Source: Chryseobacterium tructae (GTDB lineage: Bacteria; Bacteroidota; Bacteroidia; Flavobacteriales; Weeksellaceae). Taken from it: DNA of 64,000 bases. Below, piece by piece: positions 19,967-28,884 of the stretch; positions within the stretch are counted from its first letter, which is position 1, and each line of letters begins with the position of its first letter. Below the pieces are notes generated by a model, which was not told the origin of the DNA, made no database searches, and saw only the letters and a program-made list of their open reading frames with translations. A program made the position numbers and the translations under genes. The stretch is from the NCBI RefSeq assembly GCF_030409875.1, contig NZ_JAUFQR010000001.1:744001-808000 (forward strand). The letters run 5' to 3'.

Positions 19967-22900
19967 TTAGAAACTTGCTTTTACCTGCATGCTTCCAATG
20001 TGAATCGTTCTTTCACCAGAGTTTCTTCCTTCGTAATTAAGGTTCAATTGAATAAATGAATTGATTGCCTGCTGAATAAATATACTCCATACCTGGTTTT
20101 TGCCAGGCTTCAGACCATCAAGCATCTGATTACCAACAATACTGAAATTATTTCCATTGAAATTGTTATTAATAAAAGAGAAATTCCCACGGATGGATGT
20201 CTTTCTGAATTCCCATTGAACGGTTCCTGTAATATCGAAAGCTTTTAATAATTCTTCCCCATCTATTCTTTTCTTCTGGCGATAAGCAGAGGAAAGTTCC
20301 GTTTGAATAGCATCTGTAAATTTATAAGTGGCCTTTGGCTTGGTTTCAAAATTATTTAAACGGTAATCTCTCGTAGCAAATAATTGTGATGAGTTTTTAA
20401 TATCATGAACAGAGTTTTCCCAGTCTACTCTGAATTCTTTATTAAACCAGTATCCAATATTCAGGAAGTGGGACGTTTGTTCGCGCTCCTCATTACTGAA
20501 GTTGGCATTAATAAGATTGTCGTTCGTAATGAATCGGTAGTTTCCGTTCCAACCGGATTTATCAGTAGGATTAAATTGTATAGAGGTTAAAATATTTTGA
20601 TTTTTAAGTATCTGATCGCTGTTCTTTTCAAACGGATTCAGTACAAGAACCTTATCTTTTTTATAGAATGAGTTTTGAGAGTTTAATGAAATATTAAAGT
20701 TCCAACGTTTTAAGAATGCGTTTTCGGAGTTAAAGATAATAGCCGGATTTACAAATAGAGCCAACTGCAATTTATTTTTATTGGATGGAATATACCGAAC
20801 AGAATTCGTGTAGACTCTGATGTATTTAGCAAGGTCGGAATATTCTGCAATCTCAAATTCATCGAGCTGCTGAATGCCATCACCATTGTAATCTGTCCAT
20901 TTATAAACACCCTGTCCGTCTGTTACTTTAATATATTGAAATTCTCTCTGTGCTTCCTGTCCGTTTCCAAGCTCATAAAATGCTTGAAGACGCATCCCGT
21001 TTTTGAAAAGTTGTTGATTATAGAGAATGTTACCCACCACGAAATCATTGTTTCGGGATACAGCCCCTTCTGCACCTGAATAATAGAATTTTCTGTAATG
21101 GATTAAAGCATTCAGAGTAGTTCTGTCCGTTTTAATGATCTGACTTTCTGCCATGAAACCAAGAATGTTATTCATGTTCTGAAGCCTGTTATCACGTACA
21201 GAGTCATTGTTTCTCATATATACTTTTGCCAATAACTTTGTGCGGGTACTGTCACCGATTTTCTTTTGAAGAAAGATCTCTTTCCAGCTGAAACTCGTGA
21301 CATCCATAAGTTGGGTGTCATTGTATTTTTTTTCATTATGTTCCATACTTCCTCCTATAGCCCAACTTCCTTTTTTTCCTGTAAATTCGGTTGATATTCC
21401 CCCACGGATAAATTTGGTATCCTGAAGCGTAGCATTAGTATTCAGGAAGGAGAAATTTCCTTTGGTAAAGAACTGTCCAGTGATCCAACCGAAGTCTAAA
21501 TCATTCTTAAGCCCTTTGTAAGAGTCTTGTTCATTGAGATAGTTGACACGATAATTTAAAGTGGATTTATTATTCCATTTATTCAAAAAGCTGAAAATAA
21601 AACGGTTTTGAGTCTTTTTGTTAAATTCCTGTACTAAGTTGAAATCTCTGGAGAATTCTACATCATTGATACGATCAAGAATATGGAATTGTTTGTCGAT
21701 GTATTGATATTCAAAACTTGGAGTTCCTTTCCAAGAGTTTTTTGTAAATGTTTTATTTCCGAAAATACGATAGGCATACCCTACATTCTGATCAGAGTCT
21801 TTAGATGAAAATAAATTGACATCATAATTGCTTAGGGAAATGTCTGCTCCAATTTTTCCTTCGTTCAGCAAATATTCTGTATTAAGGGAGAATACCTGTG
21901 ATTTCTGTGGTGAAGGAAGTTTTCTTACCGCTCTGTAGTCTCCTGCATTAGAGCCTACATATTCAAAAACACGTCCGTTATTGGTAGTCTGAGATGTTTT
22001 ATAATCCCCCTGATTGGCTCCAAAATAAGTGAAAGAGACCTGATATAGGGTGTCATTAGCATCTGTGGAATGTTCATAGAAATTCCCGGCAGGATTTAAG
22101 CGGTATAAAATTTTATTAACATCATATTCCGTAATAACTCCTGATGGAGCATACATTAGATTGGGATCATTTCCTGCATCAGCAAGGATTTGTTCATCTT
22201 CTTTTGATAAACTTAAAGCAAGAGGAGCATTTTTGTTATCATTCTCCATAAACCAGTTTAATCCAACCTTGAATTTTTCTCTTTGATGCTCTAGCTTTCC
22301 AGTAAATAAATATCTTGAATAATTTCTGTTGGCATAGTTATAAGAAATCGTGATAAAATTCTGTTGGAAGATAGGGCGGAAACTGGTAAAGGTAACCTCT
22401 CCTGTATTGTAGTTGATCGTATAATCCTGGTTTTCTCCACGCTTCATCAAAATTCCGTCAATAAATACCTGTTCAGAACCGGAAATAAGAGTAATAAACT
22501 GTTCTCCATTTTTTCCGGTTAAACGATATGGACCCTGGTTTCCTTCAACCCCTTGAAAACGAATTCTGTGAAATTCACTTCGTGCTACTCCGGCAGAAAT
22601 ATCCAGAAAGGTTTTATTCTCTTTTCCAAACTCTGTCTGAAACTGGATTCCCATGCTTCGTCTCTGATATTTGGCAAAATAATTTTTGGATTCTGCAAGA
22701 TCCAGATGCCCAGCTCTAAGAATAGATTTATCCTTAATATTAAGCTGTATATAGATTTTATCAAATTCTTCTAAAGTTTGAGTATATCCATCAGCCTGAA
22801 TCGGTAAATTATGATCGGAAATACTGGCTAAGATGGTTACATCCTTAGAAAGGCGTCCGGAAATCTGAAGATCCATAGAACTTTGTACAGACTGTCCCTG

Positions 22901-23194
22901 GTTATTACCAAACGTTATTCCACGGATAATGGATCCTTTAGAGTTAAGCTCACCTAAAAACCTTTTCTTATCATTTTTTGCCAGTACAGCTTCGTCAATA
23001 ACAATCCTGTTATGGGTTCGGATAAAATCTAAAGTATCTTTTGCAAAAATATCCTGTTCAAACTTTGCGGCAAGAATGCTATCTTTTTTTATGCTGTCTT
23101 CAGGAACGTTGGGATTTTTCCACGAAAATACCTGAGCATTTCCTAAAAATATGCCAAAGAAAAATACAATAAATAGGATAACAATATTACGCAA
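19967..23194 (-). CDS. Large outer-membrane beta-barrel protein, unknown role, 1075 aa
   Basis: A signal peptide (MRNIVILFIVFFFGIFLGNA) starts a protein made almost entirely of alternating polar and aromatic strands, predicted to form a large outer-membrane barrel. An N-terminal block (GSIIRGITFGNNQGQSVQSS, with DLQISGRLSKDVTILASISD) recalls segments of SprA, but the protein is less than half SprA's length. A YKWTDYNGDGIQQLDEFE stretch near residue 770 resembles a Ca2+-binding EF-like loop. The last strand (ERTHIGS... in part, ending VKASF) fits a barrel end with terminal Phe. No TonB box or plug is seen. I do not know a named family. It is upstream of dusB on the same strand, 162 bases away. 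Confidence 0.75.
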   Translation of the reverse strand: MRNIVILFIVFFFGIFLGNAQVFSWKNPNVPEDSIKKDSILAAKFEQDIFAKDTLDFIRTHNRIVIDEAVLAKNDKKRFLGELNSKGSIIRGITFGNNQGQSVQSSMDLQISGRLSKDVTILASISDHNLPIQADGYTQTLEEFDKIYIQLNIKDKSILRAGHLDLAESKNYFAKYQRRSMGIQFQTEFGKENKTFLDISAGVARSEFHRIRFQGVEGNQGPYRLTGKNGEQFITLISGSEQVFIDGILMKRGENQDYTINYNTGEVTFTSFRPIFQQNFITISYNYANRNYSRYLFTGKLEHQREKFKVGLNWFMENDNKNAPLALSLSKEDEQILADAGNDPNLMYAPSGVITEYDVNKILYRLNPAGNFYEHSTDANDTLYQVSFTYFGANQGDYKTSQTTNNGRVFEYVGSNAGDYRAVRKLPSPQKSQVFSLNTEYLLNEGKIGADISLSNYDVNLFSSKDSDQNVGYAYRIFGNKTFTKNSWKGTPSFEYQYIDKQFHILDRINDVEFSRDFNLVQEFNKKTQNRFIFSFLNKWNNKSTLNYRVNYLNEQDSYKGLKNDLDFGWITGQFFTKGNFSFLNTNATLQDTKFIRGGISTEFTGKKGSWAIGGSMEHNEKKYNDTQLMDVTSFSWKEIFLQKKIGDSTRTKLLAKVYMRNNDSVRDNRLQNMNNILGFMAESQIIKTDRTTLNALIHYRKFYYSGAEGAVSRNNDFVVGNILYNQQLFKNGMRLQAFYELGNGQEAQREFQYIKVTDGQGVYKWTDYNGDGIQQLDEFEIAEYSDLAKYIRVYTNSVRYIPSNKNKLQLALFVNPAIIFNSENAFLKRWNFNISLNSQNSFYKKDKVLVLNPFEKNSDQILKNQNILTSIQFNPTDKSGWNGNYRFITNDNLINANFSNEEREQTSHFLNIGYWFNKEFRVDWENSVHDIKNSSQLFATRDYRLNNFETKPKATYKFTDAIQTELSSAYRQKKRIDGEELLKAFDITGTVQWEFRKTSIRGNFSFINNNFNGNNFSIVGNQMLDGLKPGKNQVWSIFIQQAINSFIQLNLNYEGRNSGERTIHIGSMQVKASF

Positions 23195-23344
23195 CTCCTG
23201 AAAAATAATTCGTAAAAATAATTAAAAAATGTTAATGACAACAAGCCAACTATTATTAACAGAAAATTAATCTAAATATTGTGAAGTCCTTAAAAATAAA
23301 TGTAATTTAGCCACCGAAATTATAAATAATTAAAATTTTAAATC

Positions 23345-24079
23345 ATGAAAAAACTTTATTCTTTAATTGCTGTAGCAGTTCTTGCAGTTTCGATGTCAGC
23401 ACAAGGATCAGAATCATTTACCAATTTAAATGCTGCAACTGGTACTTATACAGCTGGTACTTTTGTAGGGGACAATGCTGTTACATGGACCTATAATGGA
23501 GCGAGAAAAGTTACAACTGGCGATAATGTTACAGGAACATCTATTGGTTTTGACTCTAGTAATACTAGAAATGTAAAAGCAAATTCTGGAGCAGGAGGAG
23601 TTGGAACTGTTACATATACAGTTAGATCTTATTTTACCGGAGGTACAGCTGCTAACAGAGTTATTCAGGTGTATGTTAATGGAACAATGTATGATTCATA
23701 TGCATTAGATGCGATGGGTACTAATTATACAAGAACTTTAACGGCAAATGTTTCCGGAGATGTTTCTATAGAATTTAGATCTACAGGAACAAGACAAATT
23801 GTTATAGACGATATATCTTGGACTACAGCAGGAAGTTTAGGAACAGCAGAAGTGAAAGGTAAAACAAATAATTTTATTAAAAATACATCTGTAGATAATG
23901 AAATTTATTTTGGAACAAAAGCTGATATTAAGATCTTCAATGTAAATGGGCAAGTAGTTAAAACAGGTTCAGTTTCTGAAAATGGATCTTTAAATATTGC
24001 AAGTCTACAAAAAGGGATTTATTTTGTAACAGGAATTATCAATGGTAAAGCCGTTTCTGAGAAGATTATTAAAAAGTAA
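23345..24079 (+). CDS. T9SS type A sorting domain-containing secreted protein
   Basis: A secreted protein of 244 residues. It begins with a Sec signal peptide (MKKLYSLIAVAVLAVSMSAQ). Residues 24-160 form a beta-rich Gly/Thr/Asn domain (ATGTYTAGTFVGDNAVTWTY, ending RQIVIDDISW), like the sandwich modules in Bacteroidota exoproteins. The last 80 residues are a type A C-terminal domain (IKIFNVNGQVVKTGSVSENG, then LQKGIYFVTG and SEKIIKK), recognised and cleaved by the type IX machinery. No catalytic motif was seen. It is the first of three consecutive T9SS cargo genes, and a promoter-like TTG-N21-TAATTTAG lies at 23279-23310. Confidence 0.88.
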   Translation: MKKLYSLIAVAVLAVSMSAQGSESFTNLNAATGTYTAGTFVGDNAVTWTYNGARKVTTGDNVTGTSIGFDSSNTRNVKANSGAGGVGTVTYTVRSYFTGGTAANRVIQVYVNGTMYDSYALDAMGTNYTRTLTANVSGDVSIEFRSTGTRQIVIDDISWTTAGSLGTAEVKGKTNNFIKNTSVDNEIYFGTKADIKIFNVNGQVVKTGSVSENGSLNIASLQKGIYFVTGIINGKAVSEKIIKK

Positions 24080-24102
24080 TTTTAAATAATTGTTAAATAT
24101 AC

Positions 24103-24136
24103 GCCGCTGCTTTATTTGAAGTAGCGGTTTTTTTGT
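24103..24136 (+). terminator. Terminator after the first T9SS cargo gene
   Basis: A GC-rich stem around CCGCTGCTT and GTAGCGG is followed by a long T-run. It separates the first and second cargo genes, so each probably has its own promoter. Confidence 0.65.
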
Positions 24137-24171
24137 ATTTTTACTTCATAAATTTTAAAAAAAATCATTTT

Positions 24172-24963
24172 ATGAAAAAGATCTTTACTGTTTTAGCAGC
24201 AACAGCTGCATTTACGTTTTCAAATGCTCAGAATTTGATAACAAATGGTGGATTTGAAACTTGGACTGATCCTTCTGTGAAGCCAGATGGTTGGTTCAGT
24301 ATGGGTGGAGGAACTAAAGAAACTGCAATCGTACACAGTGGAAGTAACTCAATTAAAGTTTCTCCGGTTTCTGCGACAGCAAATGGGAATATAGATTTTG
24401 TTGATGTTCCTGCTTCTGCGAATACAGATTATACTGTTTCTTACTGGGTTCTTGATAATGATGCAAATGCAAGAGCGAGACATTGGATTCAATTTAGAAG
24501 CGCTAGTGCGAATATTGCTCCAGGATCCGGAAACCCTTTCCAACCTGCAACTTATACTAGTGATAGCCCAAGCTGGACGAATGTTACTGCTACAGCTACA
24601 ACGCCTGCAGGAACAACTTTATTAAGACTTAGTTTAAGAGTTTATGCTCAAAACAATGTTACTACAGGAGCTATCTATTTTGATGATGTTATGTTGTATC
24701 CAACAGGGTCTTTAGGATCAAAGGAAGTAGAGCTTGTTAAAAATAGTATTAAGATTTCTAATACGCTTGTTAAGAATTCTTTTGACCTTTACTTAAATGG
24801 AAATGCTGAAGTGAAAATTGTTTCTGCTACCGGACAATTATTTGAAACTAAGAAAGTACAGAACTTTGCTACTTTTGATGCTTCAAAATTACCTGTAGGA
24901 GTTAATTTTGTTCAGATTAATCAAAACGGAAATATTATTGTTAAGAAAATTCTAAAACAATAA
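24172..24963 (+). CDS. T9SS type A sorting domain-containing protein with carbohydrate-binding-like module
   Basis: A secreted protein starting at ATG 24172 (MKKIFTVLAATAAFTFSNAQ, signal peptide); an upstream TTG lies in the terminator. The mature N-terminus (NLITNGGFETWTDPSVKPDG) and the following beta-sandwich ending YFDDVMLYPTGS resemble CBM4/9-like or galactose-binding-like modules. The C-terminal 75 residues (VKIVSATGQLFETKKVQNFA, then VGVNFVQI and IIVKKILKQ) are a T9SS sorting tail. No enzyme domain accompanies the module, so it may be an adhesin or sugar-binding surface protein. It is bounded by terminators on both sides and is therefore probably a single-gene unit. Confidence 0.86.
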   Translation: MKKIFTVLAATAAFTFSNAQNLITNGGFETWTDPSVKPDGWFSMGGGTKETAIVHSGSNSIKVSPVSATANGNIDFVDVPASANTDYTVSYWVLDNDANARARHWIQFRSASANIAPGSGNPFQPATYTSDSPSWTNVTATATTPAGTTLLRLSLRVYAQNNVTTGAIYFDDVMLYPTGSLGSKEVELVKNSIKISNTLVKNSFDLYLNGNAEVKIVSATGQLFETKKVQNFATFDASKLPVGVNFVQINQNGNIIVKKILKQ

Positions 24964-24980
24964 TTATTAGTAATAATATA

Positions 24981-25014
24981 AGCCGGCCATTTCGAAGAAA
25001 TGGCCGGCTTTTTT
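24981..25014 (+). terminator. Very strong Rho-independent terminator
   Basis: A perfect 13-bp stem AGCCGGCCATTTC-GAA-GAAATGGCCGGCT is followed by TTTTTT. It ends the second cargo gene. Confidence 0.9.
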
Positions 25015-25143
25015 ATGCTTATTTATTCATGCTTTGCTAGTTTGAATGATTACATGTTTATAATGGATTTTTTTGTATATTTCCTAATTATATGGTATTG
25101 TTTTTGATGTTTTTACCATAACTTTATTCCTAAAACTATTTTA

Positions 25144-25953
25144 ATGAAAAAAATCTTTACTATTGTCAGTTTAGTTTTGATGACTGCTTTTACAGATGCC
25201 CAAATTGTGATCAATGAGATCTATGGTGGAAATGCAAATTCAGGAGCTGTTTTCAAAAATAATTATATTGTCCTGAAAAATATAGGAACCACTCTGGTTT
25301 CTTTAACAGGCGCAAGTATACAATATGCACCGGCAATAGGGGCTTTTACAGAATATCATACACTTCCAGATTTTACTTTGGGTCCAGAAGAGACTTACCT
25401 GATTCAGGAAGCAACAGTAGATGGGGGAGTGGAAGTACTGCCCACCCCAAACTTCATAGCAACGACTGTTACTAATTTTGATGGTACTCCCAATAAATCT
25501 GTCGGAATAAGGATTTCAGGGACATCTGGCAAAGTAGCGCTGGCCGGAAGTATCGTACAGGTGATAAGTCCGGCTTCTTCTAATGTATTGGATTTTGTAG
25601 GGTATGGTGCCAATGCAGATCAATTTAAAGGCGATGGCCCGGCTCCTTCTCCTACTGCATCTACAGCAATCAGAAGAACTTTAGATAATAGCAGCAATAA
25701 TATGGCTGATTTTTCGGCTGAAGGAATAGCAAAAGCAGGTTTTGTTCAAAATCCTTTTGTTAAAGACGGAAAGGTAGTTTTTGGAATGGTGATCAAAGAT
25801 GTAAAGGTATATGATACCTTCAGACAGGTAGTGAAACAAGCGCCTACCAAATTTGCTCAGAATATAGATATTACGGAACTTCCCAAAGGAACCTATTTTG
25901 TAACCGGCACGGTTAATAATGCTCCGGTTTCACAAAAAATTATAAAAGATTAG
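25144..25953 (+). CDS. T9SS sorting domain protein with lamin-tail-like domain
   Basis: A 269-residue secreted protein with signal peptide MKKIFTIVSLVLMTAFTDAQ. Residues 21-200 begin with IVINEIYGGNANSGAVFKNN and contain YIVLKNIGTTLVSLTGASIQ, DFVGYGANAD and STAIRRTLDNSSNNMADFS. This is the layout of bacterial lamin-tail domains, often attached to extracellular nucleases. No nuclease domain is present here. The C-terminal tail (IKDVKVYDTFRQVVKQA, then LPKGTYFVTG and SQKIIKD) is a type A sorting signal. It shares its downstream terminator with the convergent barrel gene. Confidence 0.85.
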   Translation: MKKIFTIVSLVLMTAFTDAQIVINEIYGGNANSGAVFKNNYIVLKNIGTTLVSLTGASIQYAPAIGAFTEYHTLPDFTLGPEETYLIQEATVDGGVEVLPTPNFIATTVTNFDGTPNKSVGIRISGTSGKVALAGSIVQVISPASSNVLDFVGYGANADQFKGDGPAPSPTASTAIRRTLDNSSNNMADFSAEGIAKAGFVQNPFVKDGKVVFGMVIKDVKVYDTFRQVVKQAPTKFAQNIDITELPKGTYFVTGTVNNAPVSQKIIKD

Positions 25954-25972
25954 TTTTTCAATATTTTTTGAT

Positions 25973-26003
25973 AAGGAACAGTTTATATATAAGCTGTTCC
26001 TTT
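25973..26003. terminator. Bidirectional terminator
   Basis: AAGGAACAG and CTGTTCCTT form a 9-bp stem with AT-rich flanks between the convergent cargo and M1-like barrel genes. Confidence 0.7.
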
Positions 26004-26007
26004 ATTT

Positions 26008-28851
26008 TTAATACCATCCTCGTCTTGCTGCATTGATGATGGAACCAAGATTGAGAACCAGTGTATATCTGATGCGTTTTGCGTAATCTTTGAACCCAGG
26101 TTCAAATCCCAATGAAGACTGTACCGGAAAATAGACTTCAAGAAAATCCGGGATAATTCTTACCTTAATTCCACTGTCCCAAATAAATTTTGCAGAAAGA
26201 TCCTTGTTTTTATACATTCCTGCATCTGCATATACATGAAAAATTTTCCATATGCTGGAATCCACATTCACGGAAGTAATCCATTGATTAACTGTTCCGG
26301 GAAGAAATGATTTAAATCCTCCGTCAGCCAGAATAAACTGTTGTGAAAGGAGACCACTGCTGGCACTTTCTCCTAAAAGGTTATAAGAGAAGGTGTAGTT
26401 GGACACTCTTGAAATTCCATAGTTGAACAAGTCATTACGGGTATCGTTTCTAAGAAAGTATCCTGCAAATAAACGAACACTTAGTTTTTGCTTGGGGGCA
26501 AATTCCCATCTGTAAAAACCTTCGGCAGTAACTTTATTAAAATCTTCCATGCCTTGTGCACTTAGGCTGAAACTTTTTTCATGAATCATCTGGCTATCGC
26601 TGTAGCTATACCCCAATCCCCAAAGATTGTATTTTTTATAATCATCGTTGGCGATCATAACAGGACTAAGATCTCTTTCAAAATAGTTATAGGAAATACC
26701 AAGACTTCGGCTAACTGTACTTCTAGGGTTCTTTCTAAAGTTAAGGGTTGAAAATATAGATCCTTTTGTGTAAGCTAATCCATAATCGTAATGGAAATAA
26801 GATCCTGATACTCCAAATGTAATACTTCTGAACATACTTTCAGCTGGAAGAAAAGAGTAGGAAACTCCCCCTGAACCGGTCAGTTTTCCTGTTCCAGTAC
26901 TGTATGTTGGGGTAAATGAATATAAGAATTTCTGATCAAAAAAAGATTGATTTTTGAAATTAGCACCTAGCAAAAATTTATCATAAGTGTTGTTAAAGCG
27001 CACTCTTGGGCTTATATAGATTTCATTATATTCAGGATTGGGAATGTCTTTTATAAGTTTAAGCTTAATCTTTTTTGTATTTGAAAATAATCCTTTAGCA
27101 TACAGAAAATTATCCCGATAACTAGCCTCAGGGAAAATATAGTCATTATTTAAAGTTATTTTATAAATATTGTCTGAGGTAGGAAGAGAAACCGTTTTAA
27201 TTTTCTGGTTTTCTTCAGTATCTATCCAATAAGATCTCTTCTCTCCATCCCTCGTTTCTGTTTCCAATTTTACAGGAATAGAAGCGTCTGTATTTTTAGC
27301 GATTTTAATTTCTAAAGAATCTTTTTCCTTATTAATATGTTTCAGCTTAAAGTTAACCCTGTTTTTTTGGTTTAAAAAGTTAGCTAAATAAGTGGTAGAT
27401 TTTTCTTTTTCTGCGAGCTGCTTCAAGAATTCATTGGGATTAATTTTACTTCCCGAATTTTTTGAAAGATATGTTTCTAAAAGATCATCAAAAGCCTTCT
27501 CACCCATTTTATCAGCAGAATAATTGAAGAGACTTCCTGTTTCAAAACTACTGATAGCCATATCATTAAAATTACTTAAAGTGGTAAAATCTTCACCAAT
27601 TTTCTGATCCAGATTCTGAAGCATGATATACTGGTATGCAAGCCCATAGCGATCTAATAGTTTTACTTTAGAGGCATGAAATAGTTTCAAAGGCTTAAGT
27701 CCAAATAACTTGGTTTCTGGAAGTGCCCCTAAAAGTTTGGTGTCTTTGTAGAACTTCTTCAGATATTGAATTTCAAGGTAAGATTTTAGACCATTTTTAA
27801 ACCAATGATCTTTTTGTTTATCTGCAATGATCTTTTCGTCTAAGGCTTTTTTAGCAATGATCCCAAAATAATCAAGATCTGTTTTTTCAGCATCTGTAAA
27901 TAATTGGAATTTGAATTTCCAGAATGTAATATCATTGTTCCCAAAGAAGTCTTCCTTTGCTCTGAATTTATCAGAAATAAAGATGCTTTTTGGAAGAGAT
28001 CCAATTTTTTCTTTAATGAATTTTAAATGAAGAGGTAAGTAGAACTCCAGATTTTGTTTCTCTTCTGGTTTAAGGTTATATCCAAACTTTACTTCAATAT
28101 CAGTACCTTCAATATTGGCTTTTATGATCGGATACGTGTTGGTAGAAACCGAAAATTCAGGATCTGAATCTAAATATCCTTGAAAGGAATTCATTTGAAC
28201 CTGTGGAAGATTACTTTCAATGAAGTTATTCACAGGAATGTCAAAATTTACAGTCCAGAAAGTGTTGAAACTTACAGGCTCTTCAATGTCGTGGTATTTT
28301 CTTTCAGAAATATTGTCCGGATCAAATTGATCCGGAACAATAAAGAAATATTTTAAAGCAGTATTCTGACCGGATGTTCCGTATTCCGTAAACTTTTTAT
28401 CAGGAAGCTGCATACGGTAATGGAGCTGAAAAGTGATACTTTCACCTGGTTTTAAAGCTTCTTTCAGAGGAATAAAAAGATTTTCATCTGAAATGGTATT
28501 GACTGGTATTTCCTGATTTTCGGAATTCTTAATATGTAGTTCAAGAAGTTTTCCCAGTTCATTATTCTTTGCAAAATGCAAATCATTGTTTCTGTCTTCC
28601 AGTTTTCGGTAGACTAGAGATGTTCTTCGTTTGTTATAAGCGGAAACCCAATTCAGAAGTTTTATCGTCTGTAGGTCTTTATCGGAATGATTGTAATAAA
28701 CAATCTCCTGATTCACCTCAAGGGTTTTCATGTCAGGAGAGAGTTTTGCTCCAATGTATATACTGTCTTTCTGTGCAGAAATCTGTACAATTCCACAAAA
28801 CAAAATAAGGCAAATGCTGATCTTTTTCAAATATCCGTGATAAAGTCTCAA
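26008..28851 (-). CDS. M1-aminopeptidase-like protein fused to a beta-barrel, apparently inactive
   Basis: A 947-residue exported protein with an N-terminal signal segment (ISICLILFCGIVQISAQ). Residues 25-250 look like the M1 N-terminal beta domain (LSPDMKTLEVNQEIVYYNHS). Residues 250-480 look like the thermolysin-like domain, with WFKNGLKSYLE in the place of the usual W-L-N-E-G-F/L helix. The HExxH zinc motif expected some 20 residues earlier is absent, and the third ligand Glu is replaced by Asn (KNG for NEG). From about residue 630 the protein is strand-rich, ending in barrel-like RYTLVLNLGSII. I infer an outer-membrane protein with a degenerate peptidase-like periplasmic part. Function is unknown. 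Confidence 0.75.
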   Translation of the reverse strand: MRLYHGYLKKISICLILFCGIVQISAQKDSIYIGAKLSPDMKTLEVNQEIVYYNHSDKDLQTIKLLNWVSAYNKRRTSLVYRKLEDRNNDLHFAKNNELGKLLELHIKNSENQEIPVNTISDENLFIPLKEALKPGESITFQLHYRMQLPDKKFTEYGTSGQNTALKYFFIVPDQFDPDNISERKYHDIEEPVSFNTFWTVNFDIPVNNFIESNLPQVQMNSFQGYLDSDPEFSVSTNTYPIIKANIEGTDIEVKFGYNLKPEEKQNLEFYLPLHLKFIKEKIGSLPKSIFISDKFRAKEDFFGNNDITFWKFKFQLFTDAEKTDLDYFGIIAKKALDEKIIADKQKDHWFKNGLKSYLEIQYLKKFYKDTKLLGALPETKLFGLKPLKLFHASKVKLLDRYGLAYQYIMLQNLDQKIGEDFTTLSNFNDMAISSFETGSLFNYSADKMGEKAFDDLLETYLSKNSGSKINPNEFLKQLAEKEKSTTYLANFLNQKNRVNFKLKHINKEKDSLEIKIAKNTDASIPVKLETETRDGEKRSYWIDTEENQKIKTVSLPTSDNIYKITLNNDYIFPEASYRDNFLYAKGLFSNTKKIKLKLIKDIPNPEYNEIYISPRVRFNNTYDKFLLGANFKNQSFFDQKFLYSFTPTYSTGTGKLTGSGGVSYSFLPAESMFRSITFGVSGSYFHYDYGLAYTKGSIFSTLNFRKNPRSTVSRSLGISYNYFERDLSPVMIANDDYKKYNLWGLGYSYSDSQMIHEKSFSLSAQGMEDFNKVTAEGFYRWEFAPKQKLSVRLFAGYFLRNDTRNDLFNYGISRVSNYTFSYNLLGESASSGLLSQQFILADGGFKSFLPGTVNQWITSVNVDSSIWKIFHVYADAGMYKNKDLSAKFIWDSGIKVRIIPDFLEVYFPVQSSLGFEPGFKDYAKRIRYTLVLNLGSIINAARRGWY

Positions 28852-28884
28852 ATATAGCTTATTTTGTATATACTTTATAGGATT

